A stretch of 36,773 nucleotides of DNA, taken from positions 1 to 36,773 of the forward strand of contig NZ_JAAXKY010000071.1 in NCBI RefSeq assembly GCF_012911925.1. Direction: 5' to 3'. Within the stretch, counting starts at the first letter, position 1. Every line of letters begins with the position of its first letter. Shown piece by piece: positions 28,150 to 36,353 of the stretch. This DNA is from Pseudonocardia xinjiangensis (GTDB taxonomy: Bacteria > Actinomycetota > Actinomycetes > Mycobacteriales > Pseudonocardiaceae). The notes beneath the pieces were generated by a model, which made no database searches, was not told where the DNA came from, and was given only the letters and a program-made list of their open reading frames with translations. The position numbers were made by a program, and so were the translations under genes.

Positions 28150-29853
28150 CTACGTGAGGACCCCCGCGAAGCGCAGGAAGTCCACGATGGACCGGACCGG
28201 CGAGCCGTCCGGGAGCCGCACCCCCTGTGCGGGACTCCACCCGGTCTGGTTGAGGTAGGACCTCCGGTCGGCGCGGAGCTGGCCGATCAGCGTGGCCGCG
28301 ACGATCATGCTGCCCACGGCCCCGAGCGACTGACCGTCCCGCTGCACCTCGGCCTCCTTCAGGATGTAGAACCAGAGCGGGGTCCGGTCGAGGAAGCCGC
28401 CTGCGGCCAGCGCGTCCCTGACCGGTTGCGAGCTGTTCTCGAGATCGGCGCGCGTGAGTGCCGGGACCCCCAGCGCCTCCGCGACCGCCTGTCCCGTGGG
28501 CAGCGCGAGCCGGAAACCACGCAGGAGATTCCGGCGGGCGAGCTGCTTGAGCAGCTTGTTGACCGGCAGCTCCGGGTCTCCGATGGTGCCCTCGTTGCGC
28601 AACGTGCTCAGCGGCAACGCCAGATGCGTGTCGATCTTCCGGGCGAACCGGGCGGTGTCGGGGTCGTTCTGGTGGACCAGCCGGTTCCAGTCCGCCGGCC
28701 AGTTGGACGGCAGGCGCTCCAGCTGGCCTGCGAAACCTCCGCGGCCGGTGAACTGGAAGAGCTGCTCGAACGTCGCAGGCGCAGGCCCGGGATCGCCGTC
28801 GCGTCCGAAGAACGCGTTCCAGTCGTAGGCGGCCCGCACCATGCTGTGGCCGAACCGGAACGCGGCCACCGAGAACTCGAGCGGCATGTAGACCGTGTCG
28901 GACTGCAGGGCCAGCAGGTCGACGTCGTCGGTCAGGACGGTGTCGACCGTCCCGGCGGCGGTCACCGTCGGCAGGTAGTCGTGGACGGTCAGCCACTGGT
29001 AGGCCCACCGGGTCAGGTCACGCGCGCGGAGGAAGACCTCCACCTCCGACCCCCAGTGCGGTTCGTTCGCCCGGACCCAGACCACGGCCGCGTTGTGGAA
29101 GCGCAGGAACGCGACGTGCAGCTGCGCAACGACGAGGTTCTCGTCGTTGCGCCCGTCGCCGATCTGCGGGGTCCGGCGCGTTTCCGGATCGGGCCCCTCT
29201 CCGCGGCGCGGCAGGTCGCGCGCGAGGTCGTCAGCGGGCGGGACGACGTCGGGGATCAGCTGGATCTCGCCGAGCCGCAGCGTGATGCCGTCGTAGGGCA
29301 CGGCCTCGTCGTTCGGCGACACCCGGTCCACGAACGGCCCGTCGCCGTACACCGAGTCGAGGTTGAGCGCGGGGCTGCGCAGGTTCTCGAGCCGCCGGAG
29401 CACCTCGCGCGGCGCGATCGGCACCAGCGGGTCGCCCGTGATGTCGATCGAGGTGTCCCGGTCGGTGTTCGCGGTGATGTCGTGGTCGACGAACTGACCC
29501 CAGTAGGTGTAGACGGGCGGGATCGTCGAGTCGGCGACCGGGCTGTTCTCGTGATCGACCATCGCGTCACCCAGTGCGTTGAGCGCGTCGACGGTCGTTC
29601 TGGTCTCCTCGGGTGTACTGCTGGGCAGGTGCTCGTGCGGGAACATCGCGGAGAGCGGGGCGAACAGGTAGCCGAAGGACGTCGTTCCGACGTGCTCGGC
29701 GGTGCTCACGGACTCGTTCACGACCCGGCTCAGTGCACTGTCGGTGCCGGGTTCCTGGAGGCTCTTCTCCGCCTCGGGGTTGTTGTCGACGAGCGCGTGG
29801 CCCCCGTGGGACAGCTCCGCGAGGACGCGGGTCGGCCTGCCAATGCCGGTCAT
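28150..29853 (-). CDS. Animal-type haem peroxidase (peroxidase-cyclooxygenase superfamily)
   Basis: A 567-residue bacterial member of the peroxidase-cyclooxygenase superfamily (myeloperoxidase/peroxinectin relatives). Distal site TYWGQFVDHDIT with His124; catalytic arginine segment IGDGRNDENLVVAQLHVAF with Arg235 (the family's GDxRxNE); proximal haem ligand in FRFGHSMV (His336). The Asp before His124 is Asp123 and the family's ester-forming Glu region holds RNDEN. No signal peptide, so probably cytosolic, unlike the secreted animal enzymes. The start is ATG 29853, which has GGGAG six bases upstream, in preference to 29868. Likely chemistry: H2O2-dependent oxidation of halides or phenolics; substrate unknown. 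It is divergent from a dehydrogenase gene across 98 bp. Confidence 0.88.
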   Translation of the reverse strand: MTGIGRPTRVLAELSHGGHALVDNNPEAEKSLQEPGTDSALSRVVNESVSTAEHVGTTSFGYLFAPLSAMFPHEHLPSSTPEETRTTVDALNALGDAMVDHENSPVADSTIPPVYTYWGQFVDHDITANTDRDTSIDITGDPLVPIAPREVLRRLENLRSPALNLDSVYGDGPFVDRVSPNDEAVPYDGITLRLGEIQLIPDVVPPADDLARDLPRRGEGPDPETRRTPQIGDGRNDENLVVAQLHVAFLRFHNAAVVWVRANEPHWGSEVEVFLRARDLTRWAYQWLTVHDYLPTVTAAGTVDTVLTDDVDLLALQSDTVYMPLEFSVAAFRFGHSMVRAAYDWNAFFGRDGDPGPAPATFEQLFQFTGRGGFAGQLERLPSNWPADWNRLVHQNDPDTARFARKIDTHLALPLSTLRNEGTIGDPELPVNKLLKQLARRNLLRGFRLALPTGQAVAEALGVPALTRADLENSSQPVRDALAAGGFLDRTPLWFYILKEAEVQRDGQSLGAVGSMIVAATLIGQLRADRRSYLNQTGWSPAQGVRLPDGSPVRSIVDFLRFAGVLT

Positions 29854-29951
29854 TCGGTGCTCCCTCATGTCGGTGCACCGAGCGTGGGGGCGGCGGACCG
29901 GCCCTCGCTTCGGGGAACTCCCTACACCTGCCTACCGAGAGAGGAAACGTC

Positions 29952-30896
29952 ATGAAGATCGGAGTGATCGGCGCCGGTGCGGTCGGGGCCGCGACCGTGA
30001 CCGCCCTGATCCGGACCTTCGACGCCGCGGCGGACATCCTGGTCGTCGACCGCGACGGCCCGAAGGCCGCCGGTCTTGCCGCCGACACGGGCTACGCCGC
30101 CGCTCTCGTGTCGGGCGCGACGGTGCGGGCGGCCGGCTACGAGGAGCTCGCCGGCGCGCGGCTGGTCATCATCACCGCGGGCGTCAACGAGAAGGCGGGC
30201 GGTGCGACCGACCGGAACGACCCGCGCGGCCGGCTCGTGCTCGTCCCGCAGAACGCCGCCGCCTTCGCGGAGATCGTCCCCGCGGTCGTGGCGGCCGCTC
30301 CCGAGGCCACCCTGCTGGTCGTCACCGATCCCCCGGACCCGCTGGCCGACCTCACCCGCGCGCTGGCCGGCCACGACCGCGTGGTCTCGACGGGCACCGT
30401 CATCGACTCGCTCCGGTTCCGGTTCCACCTCGCCCGCGAGCTGGACGTCGCCACGCGCGACGTCGACGCGTACGTCCTCGGTGAGCACGGCACCTCGGAG
30501 GTGTTCTGCTGGTCGAACGCCACCGTGGGCGGCACTCCCGTCCTCGACGTCTTCGCCGCCTCGGGCCGCGACCCGGCGGAGATGCGCAGCCACATCGAGT
30601 CGACGGTGCGGTTCGGCAACATCACGATCATCGACGGCATCGGCGCCAGCCAGCACGGGATCGGCGCCGTGGTCGGGCGGCTGGCCGAGGCGATACTCAC
30701 CGATGAGCACGCCGTGCTGCCGGTCGCCTCGTTCCGTGCCGACTACGGCGTGACCATGGCATTGCCCTCCGTGCTGGGCGCAGCCGGTGTCGTCCGCACG
30801 ATCGCCCCGAAGCTCGACGACGGTGAGCGCGAGCTGCTCGACAAGAGCGCGCGGGTGCTCCGGGAGGCGAGCCGCACGGCGCTCGCCTACCGGTGA
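29952..30896 (+). CDS. Lactate/malate-dehydrogenase-family protein with unusual active-site loop
   Basis: A 314-residue NAD-dependent 2-hydroxyacid dehydrogenase of the LDH/MDH fold. GAGAVG at 7-12 and Asp33 bind NAD; IDSLRFR holds the Asp152/Arg155 pair, and GEHGTSE has the catalytic His179. The mobile substrate loop is VNEKAGGATDRNDPRGRL, not the NQKPGETRLDL of lactate dehydrogenases: the specificity Gln is Glu80 and the loop is longer, so the catalytic arginine could be R88 or R92. The following strand reads VVTDPPDPL rather than VSNPVD. This points to a different 2-oxoacid, possibly a bulky one. ATG 29952 follows GAGAGG. It is divergent from the haem peroxidase and its stop is 12 bp from that of the convergent hydroxylase gene. 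Confidence 0.83.
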   Translation: MKIGVIGAGAVGAATVTALIRTFDAAADILVVDRDGPKAAGLAADTGYAAALVSGATVRAAGYEELAGARLVIITAGVNEKAGGATDRNDPRGRLVLVPQNAAAFAEIVPAVVAAAPEATLLVVTDPPDPLADLTRALAGHDRVVSTGTVIDSLRFRFHLARELDVATRDVDAYVLGEHGTSEVFCWSNATVGGTPVLDVFAASGRDPAEMRSHIESTVRFGNITIIDGIGASQHGIGAVVGRLAEAILTDEHAVLPVASFRADYGVTMALPSVLGAAGVVRTIAPKLDDGERELLDKSARVLREASRTALAYR

Positions 30897-30908
30897 CCCG
30901 ACCGATCG

Positions 30909-32660
30909 TCAGCCGCGGGCGAGCACGGTGGACAGCACCCGGTGCAGCTCGGCCGCCGGATCGTCGACCCGACCTGCCGAACGCCACGCCACGTGCGCGT
31001 CGGGCCGGACGAGCACGCAGCCGTCCTCCTCGACCTCCCGCACCCGCGCCCAGTCCTCGTACAGGTCGATGTACTCCCGGCCCGGCCCGACCACGTACGC
31101 GACGACCTCGATGCCCAGATCGTCCGCGACCTTCGGCACCGCCTCGGCCCACTGCTCTCCCGCAATGCCCGTGAACAGGCAGAACCGGCCCTTGCCCGCC
31201 AGGTCGTGCGTCGAGACCCGGCGCCCGTCGCGCCCGAGCCAGACGTGCGGCAGCCGCGCACCCGGCCACGTGGTGGGGTGGTAGTACAGCTCGGCGTCAC
31301 GGGTGTACTCCGGCTCGGGGGTGCCGTCGGGCACCACCGCCGCTGAGGTGTACCGCTGCCCCAGCTCCACACCGTGCGCGTTGAACTCGTAGTCCTTCAG
31401 CTCCAGCGCGGCCCGCAGCTGCGCCCGCTGCCGCGCCGCCTCCGGCGTGTTCGTGGCCCGCGCCGCGATGTGGCGGCGCATCACCTCCGGGTCGTCCGTG
31501 CCGGTGATCCCGAGGGCGTCGAAGATCGCGCCGAACTCCTCGATGCTCTTGTTCGCCCGCAACACGATCTGTTTCCCGACCGGCGTCCGCTCCGCGTCGT
31601 AGGAGTCCAGCAGCGCCTCGCCTGCGCTGCCGCGCAGCACGTAGGCGAGCTTCCAGGCCAGGTTGTAGGCGTCCTGGATCGAGGTGTTGGACCCCAGCCC
31701 GTTCGACGGCGGATGCCGGTGCACCGCGTCGCCCATGCAGAACACCCGGCCCGCCCGGTAGCGGGTGGCATACATCTTGTTGTTGCCCCACAGCGAAGTC
31801 GACCGGATCGTGACCGGCACCGTGTCGTCCCCGACCAGCTCGTGGACGATCGAGATCGCCATCTCGTCGTCGACCTCGGGCGGCGGCTGGGTGATGTCGT
31901 AGCCCCAGACGATCAGCCACTCGTTCCACGGCCGGACCATGCGCACGAGCCCGAGCCCGATCCCGCCGATGTCGGCGCCGGGCTGGAGCACCCAGTACAG
32001 GACGCTCGGCCGGTGCTCGACGAGGTGGCTGAGATCGGCCTGGAAGACGATGTTCATCGAGCCGGCGACGTCCATCTGACCCTCGAACGGCAGCCCGACG
32101 TCCGCGGCCACCATGCTGCGCCCACCATCGGCGCCGACCACGTACTTCGCCCGGATGTCGTACCGGTGCCCGGTGACCCGGTCCCGCACCGTCACCGTCA
32201 CCCCGTCCGCGTCCTGCACCAGCCCGACGTACTCGGTGTCGAACCGGATCCGGCTGCCCCGCGACGCCGCATGCCCGATCACGATCGGCTCCAGGAACGT
32301 CTGCGGGATGTCGCAGTTCGACGACGGGCTGGCCAGCGTGTAGTCCGCCTCCCGCGCCGGGTGCGTGCCCCAGGTCCGGACCCGCCCGATCTCGTCGCCC
32401 GCCAGGCTGGTGCAGAACACCGTGTCGCCCATCAGGTCGTGCGGGGTGGCCTGGGCGAGCACGTCGTCCTCGATCCCGAGGTCGCGGAAGATCTCCATCG
32501 TGCGCTGGTTGGTGATGTGCGCCCGCGGTGTGTTCGCCGTCCAGCTGTACTTCGTGACCACCATGTGCTCGACGCCCAGCGTCGCCAGCGCCAGCGCCAC
32601 ACCCCCACCGGCCGGCCCGCTGCCGATCACCAGGACGTCGGTCTGCAGATCCTCGCTCAA
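30909..32660 (-). CDS. FAD-dependent aromatic hydroxylase, TfdB/PheA type
   Basis: A 583-residue class A flavin monooxygenase like 2,4-dichlorophenol 6-monooxygenase (TfdB, 598 residues) and phenol 2-monooxygenase; it would ortho-hydroxylate a phenol with NADPH and O2. FAD site VLVIGSGPAGGGVALALATLG; KYVVGADGGRS is the DG motif; VFCMGDAVHRHPPSNGLGSN, then QDAYNLAWKLAYVL, is the GD motif; a C-terminal thioredoxin-like domain follows (RRVSTHDLAGKGRFCLFTGI). The start codon is TTG 32660, supported by GGAGG eight bases upstream. No ring-cleavage dioxygenase is nearby, so the true substrate is open. A weak copy of the shared 21-bp element (about 32720) lies 59 bp upstream. Confidence 0.9.
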   Translation of the reverse strand: MSEDLQTDVLVIGSGPAGGGVALALATLGVEHMVVTKYSWTANTPRAHITNQRTMEIFRDLGIEDDVLAQATPHDLMGDTVFCTSLAGDEIGRVRTWGTHPAREADYTLASPSSNCDIPQTFLEPIVIGHAASRGSRIRFDTEYVGLVQDADGVTVTVRDRVTGHRYDIRAKYVVGADGGRSMVAADVGLPFEGQMDVAGSMNIVFQADLSHLVEHRPSVLYWVLQPGADIGGIGLGLVRMVRPWNEWLIVWGYDITQPPPEVDDEMAISIVHELVGDDTVPVTIRSTSLWGNNKMYATRYRAGRVFCMGDAVHRHPPSNGLGSNTSIQDAYNLAWKLAYVLRGSAGEALLDSYDAERTPVGKQIVLRANKSIEEFGAIFDALGITGTDDPEVMRRHIAARATNTPEAARQRAQLRAALELKDYEFNAHGVELGQRYTSAAVVPDGTPEPEYTRDAELYYHPTTWPGARLPHVWLGRDGRRVSTHDLAGKGRFCLFTGIAGEQWAEAVPKVADDLGIEVVAYVVGPGREYIDLYEDWARVREVEEDGCVLVRPDAHVAWRSAGRVDDPAAELHRVLSTVLARG

Positions 32661-32751
32661 ACTGTGCCTCCAGCACGATGCGGTCGCGGTACGGGATCGG
32701 ATTCTGGCACCCGGCCCGCCGTTGTCCGGCCGAATGAGAGGGAGGGACGGA

Positions 32752-34182
32752 TCACGCGCCGGTGAGCAGGATCGGCAGGGTCACCGCGACCAGGACCGTG
32801 AGCACCCACACGGCAGGAGCGGCACTGAGCACCTGTTCGCGCCGGGCCGTCACCCGGGACGCCTCGATGCCGCTGCGGGTCATCCACCACGGGTCGATGC
32901 CGGCCTCCAGCCAGTAGTAGACGGCCCCGAGCCCCGTCCCGTAGGCGAGGTGCCCCACGAGGGACGGGAACTGCGCCGCGAGGGTGGCGGTGTCCCAGCT
33001 GAGGGTCCCGCCACTCAACAGCGGCAGCAGCGTGAGGTCACCGAGCACCCACCAGAAGAAGCCGTACGACACGCCCCACCCGATGCCGGACAGGACGTCG
33101 AAGCTCTGCCGCCGGAACAGCACGGCGTACGTCACGCCGATCAGCGCCGAGATGACCAGGTGGACGACCAACCCGACCGAGGTCCCCTGCCCGCCCACGA
33201 TCCTGGCCACCATGGGCAGTGCGCCCACGAGGACCATCACCACGGTGAACAGCAGGCCGCCGACGATTCCGGCCAGCACGCCGTAGGCCGTGGCGCGGGG
33301 TCCCCGCGCACCCGGCGGCTCGACCTCGATCTTGCGGACGTCGTCGAGGAACAGCCCGCGCAGCCACAGCCCCAGCCAGGTGAACACGACGGCCGTCGCG
33401 GCTCCGAGGAGGAGGTACCCGGGCAGCCGCCCCGCCACGGCCGCCGCGTCGGTCCGCGACCAGCCGAGGCTCCCGTCGCGCACCAGCGGTTGCAGCGTCA
33501 GCTCGACCACGACCCAGGCCGCGAACCCGTAGACGGTGCCGCGGGCCAGCGCCGGTCCGGTGGGTTCGGGCCGGCCCGTGAAGATCAGCGGATAGAGGAC
33601 GCCGAGGACGAGCCCGGTGAGCAGCCAGGCCCACGAGCCGACCTGGAAGTTCGGGACCCTGGTCAACAGCGCGGCACACGCCGTCCCGGCCACGGCGCCC
33701 CGCACGACGGCTCCCACCGCCGGGACGCGCCCCGTGGTCCGTCCGCCGCGCTGGAGCAGGACGAAGACCCCGGCAACGGTCGCCCCGTAGAACAGGTGGC
33801 CGACCAGGCTCGGGAGCAGGGTCTCGGCATGCGCGGCGCTCCAGTCCACCGGCATGCCCTGCAGCAACGGCAGCAACGTCTGAGGTCCGAGGAACCACCA
33901 GACCGCGCCGTACACCAGGCCCCAGAACAGCATGTCCCGCACCCGGATGCGGAACCGGATCACGAGCAGGCCGAACGCCGCTCCGATGAGCACCGCGATC
34001 AGCATGTGCAGGATGAAGCCGACGACCGCGGAGTCCGTGCGCAGGATCGAGGCGATCGTCGGCAGCGTCCCGAACACCGCCATCGCCGCACCGAACACCA
34101 CACCGCCCGCGACACCGGCGAGACCTCCGGAGATCGCCGCCCGCCGATGCAGGATCGCGTCGGTGACCGTGGCGGTGCTCAT
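32752..34182 (-). CDS. Membrane protein with three tandem copies of a four-helix repeat
   Basis: A 476-residue polytopic membrane protein made of three repeats at about 16-145, 155-276 and 298-426, plus a last helix at 454-473. Each repeat begins with a glycine-rich GxxAGxxGG helix, continues with a hydrophobic LLxGxxxGLLY-like helix, and ends with the signature LTLLPLL-G----W-------P-LVGHL-YG (residues 102-133, 228-260 and 383-415; copy 2 is diverged). A fourth copy forms the N-terminus of the upstream flavoprotein. The start ATG 34182 overlaps that gene's TGA as ATGA, so the two are translationally coupled and the products should interact. I do not recognise the family. A membrane anchor or quinone/electron partner for the flavoprotein is inference from context. 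The 91-bp gap after it (32661-32751) shows nothing clear except the weak element. Confidence 0.8.
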   Translation of the reverse strand: MSTATVTDAILHRRAAISGGLAGVAGGVVFGAAMAVFGTLPTIASILRTDSAVVGFILHMLIAVLIGAAFGLLVIRFRIRVRDMLFWGLVYGAVWWFLGPQTLLPLLQGMPVDWSAAHAETLLPSLVGHLFYGATVAGVFVLLQRGGRTTGRVPAVGAVVRGAVAGTACAALLTRVPNFQVGSWAWLLTGLVLGVLYPLIFTGRPEPTGPALARGTVYGFAAWVVVELTLQPLVRDGSLGWSRTDAAAVAGRLPGYLLLGAATAVVFTWLGLWLRGLFLDDVRKIEVEPPGARGPRATAYGVLAGIVGGLLFTVVMVLVGALPMVARIVGGQGTSVGLVVHLVISALIGVTYAVLFRRQSFDVLSGIGWGVSYGFFWWVLGDLTLLPLLSGGTLSWDTATLAAQFPSLVGHLAYGTGLGAVYYWLEAGIDPWWMTRSGIEASRVTARREQVLSAAPAVWVLTVLVAVTLPILLTGA

Positions 34183-35915
34183 CGGTCGCTCCCCACCACG
34201 ACGTCGTCGTGCACGGGCGCCTTCGCGTCCGTCGTGACCACGATGTCGCGGGGGAAGGCCAGGTCGAGCAGCCAGTCGAACAGCACGCGGATCCGCTTCT
34301 CGACGCCGGGCAGCTTCGCCAGGTAGACACCGCGCCACAGGAACCAGGCAGCCAGCCCGGAGAACCGGATGCCCCGCACCTCCCCCGCAGCCGTGCGGTG
34401 CCCGAGAGCCACCAGCACACCGATCGCGCGGAAGCGGAAGGCACCGGGCTCCCGGCCGGCAATGCTCGTCACGATGTTCGCGGCCACGACCTTGCCTTCC
34501 CGGATGGCGTGCTGGGCCGTGGGCGGATAGTGCTCGCCGTCCCTGCTGGGGTCGGGTATCCGGGCACAGTCGCCGATCGCCCACACCCCGTCGAGGTCCG
34601 TCACGCGCAGCTGCGCATCGGTGGGCAGTTGCCGGCCCGTACCGGACAGCCCGGCGGCGAGCGGTGCGGGACGGTTGCCCGCCGTCCACACGAACGTCGT
34701 CGTCGGGATCGAGTCGCCGTCGTCGAGCCGGACGCGGTCGGCGGTCGCCTCGGCCACCCGCGCGCCGCCGCGGAACTCGATCCCCCTGGCCTCCAGCCGT
34801 TCCAGCGCGTACACCCCGAGGTCCGGCCCGAGCTCCGGCAGGATCCGGTCGCCGGGGTGCACGAGCACGAACCGCGCGTCCTCCGAGCCGATCGCGGGGT
34901 AGAACCGGATCACCCCGAACACCAGGTCGTACAGCTCGGCGATGGTCTCGGTGCCGGCGAAACCGGCGCCTGCGACGACGAACGTGAGGATCCGTCGCCG
35001 CTCGGCGGGATCGCGCTCCTGCTCGGCACGCTCCAGCAGGCCGATCACGTGGTCGCGCAGCCGGGTGGCGTCGGACAGGTTCTTGAGGGTCCACGCGTGC
35101 TGCTCGACGCCCGGCAGGCCGAACGTGTGCGGCACGGAACCGACGGCCAGCACCAGGTGGTCGTAGGAGATCGTGCCCGCCTCGCCGGCCAGGCGGACGG
35201 TCCGGGCCATCGGGTCCACCTGGTCGACCCGCCCGTGCCGGAACCGGGTGTGGGACGCCGATGCCCGCACCGGCGCGCTGATGTGCCGCGCCTCCAAGGC
35301 CCCGGAGGCGACCTCGGCGAGCATCGGGGTGAACAGCAGGTAGTTGGAGTCGCTGATCAGGGTCACGTCGACCGGGGCGCCGCGCACAGCGAGCCGTTCG
35401 AAGGTCTTGGCCGCGCTGACGCCCCCGAAACCTCCACCGATGATCACGATCCGGACCAGCGGTCTCGACGGTGAGCCCGCCCCTGCTGTCCGGTCCGCCC
35501 GGAGCGAGAGGAGCACCGCCAGCAGGGCACCCGCCAGGCCGCCCTGCAACAGGTCACCGACGAGCTGTGGGTAGCTCGCCACCGCCGACGCGGCCGACCA
35601 GGTCGGCGCCGTCCCCGCCAGCAGCGGGACGAGCGTGAGCGAGTAGAGCAGCCACCCCACACAACCCAGTAGCACCCCGCCGCACGCCGTCTCGGCGATC
35701 GGTGACCGGGAGCGGCCCGATCCGGTGGTCACGCCGAGCAGCGCCCCCAGGACCACGGCGTAGATCACGTAGCCGAACCATGCGGGCGCCCCCACGACCA
35801 TGTCCTGGAAAGCCATGACGGCCCCGACGACGACGCCGCTGGCCAAGCCGGCGACGACGCCCGTCGCCGCTCGTTCCCGCAGTGCACGGCGGGGAGGCGG
35901 GGTGGACTCATGCAT
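34179..35915 (-). CDS. NDH-2-like NADH:quinone oxidoreductase with fused N-terminal membrane domain
   Basis: A 578-residue protein. Residues 1-140 are a four-helix membrane domain with the repeat signature LTLVPLLAG (93-101), then PQLVGDLLQG, shared with the downstream gene. Residues 153-515 are a two-dinucleotide-fold flavoprotein of the type-II NADH dehydrogenase family: FAD site RIVIIGGGFGGVSAAK (GGGFGG at 160-165), NLLFTP-like SNYLLFTPMLAEVASG, NADH site VVAGAGFAGTETIAEL, and VWAIGDCARIPD with AQHAIREGKVVAANI. The C-terminal segment AAWFLWRGVYLAKLPGVEKR is the usual amphipathic membrane anchor. Expected role: electron transfer from NADH to quinone without proton pumping. The ATG at 35915 has GGAGG ten bases upstream. 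Ordinary NDH-2 lacks the N-terminal domain, which makes this a true fusion and not a wrong start. Confidence 0.87.
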   Translation of the reverse strand: MHESTPPPRRALRERAATGVVAGLASGVVVGAVMAFQDMVVGAPAWFGYVIYAVVLGALLGVTTGSGRSRSPIAETACGGVLLGCVGWLLYSLTLVPLLAGTAPTWSAASAVASYPQLVGDLLQGGLAGALLAVLLSLRADRTAGAGSPSRPLVRIVIIGGGFGGVSAAKTFERLAVRGAPVDVTLISDSNYLLFTPMLAEVASGALEARHISAPVRASASHTRFRHGRVDQVDPMARTVRLAGEAGTISYDHLVLAVGSVPHTFGLPGVEQHAWTLKNLSDATRLRDHVIGLLERAEQERDPAERRRILTFVVAGAGFAGTETIAELYDLVFGVIRFYPAIGSEDARFVLVHPGDRILPELGPDLGVYALERLEARGIEFRGGARVAEATADRVRLDDGDSIPTTTFVWTAGNRPAPLAAGLSGTGRQLPTDAQLRVTDLDGVWAIGDCARIPDPSRDGEHYPPTAQHAIREGKVVAANIVTSIAGREPGAFRFRAIGVLVALGHRTAAGEVRGIRFSGLAAWFLWRGVYLAKLPGVEKRIRVLFDWLLDLAFPRDIVVTTDAKAPVHDDVVVGSDR

Positions 35916-36000
35916 TGAAGTGCGCCCTCCATTCAGCGGTAGGACGAGCGTGGCACGCGTCGAGGAGTGCGCGTCTTACGAGACGAGGACGTGGGCCCGC

Positions 36001-36348
36001 TCAGCTTTCGGGGGGCGCGCCGGCGCGCGAGGACGACAGGATGATGTCCGCCCAGGACCTGCCGCCGGCCCGCAGGTTCTCGACCGTGGGCCCGTGCGGG
36101 TCGCCGTACCTCTCGACGTTGCGGCGGTACAGGCGCGCGCGCCGGGCGGGAGAGGTCAGGCCCTTGTACCGCTCGGCCAGCGCCCGGCGCTGCGCGTGCA
36201 GGGTCCGCGCGACCGCCTCCTCCGACAGCCCGGAGGCCACGAGCGCCGCCGCCCGGTCCACCAGACCCGCCACCTCGCGGAGGTAGGCGGCCCGCAGCGA
36301 GCGGTCGCGGACGACCTCCTCGTCGGCGTGGTCGTGCCGATGGTGCAC
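36001..36348 (-). CDS. Small protein of unknown function next to haloacid dehalogenase
   Basis: A 115-residue soluble protein starting at GTG 36348 (VHHRHDHADEEVVRDRSL), five bases after the dehalogenase stop, so it is in the same operon. Its helical body (LREVAGLVDRAAALVASGLS, EEAVARTLHAQRRALAERYK) is followed by RRNVERYGDPHGPTVENLRA and GRSWADIILSSSR. I recognise the last phrases only as a pattern seen in small uncharacterised bacterial proteins. The histidine-rich N-terminus might bind metal. The frame continues upstream to 36519 as a shadow of the dehalogenase. The 85-bp gap after it holds a small CGTCT/AGACG hairpin (35972-35985). Confidence 0.65.
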   Translation of the reverse strand: MHHRHDHADEEVVRDRSLRAAYLREVAGLVDRAAALVASGLSEEAVARTLHAQRRALAERYKGLTSPARRARLYRRNVERYGDPHGPTVENLRAGGRSWADIILSSSRAGAPPES

Positions 36349-36353
36349 CGCGG

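Noticed and set aside
25189..29955. A 1588-codon open frame on the + strand
   Set aside because: It runs antisense through the split LuxR regulator and the haem peroxidase, both with clear motifs. Its composition (Arg, Gly, Ala, Pro) is that of a high-GC shadow frame.
35972..35985. CGTCT/AGACG hairpin before the NDH-2-like operon
   Set aside because: A 5-bp stem with a 4-nt loop is too weak to call a terminator or operator in this GC content.
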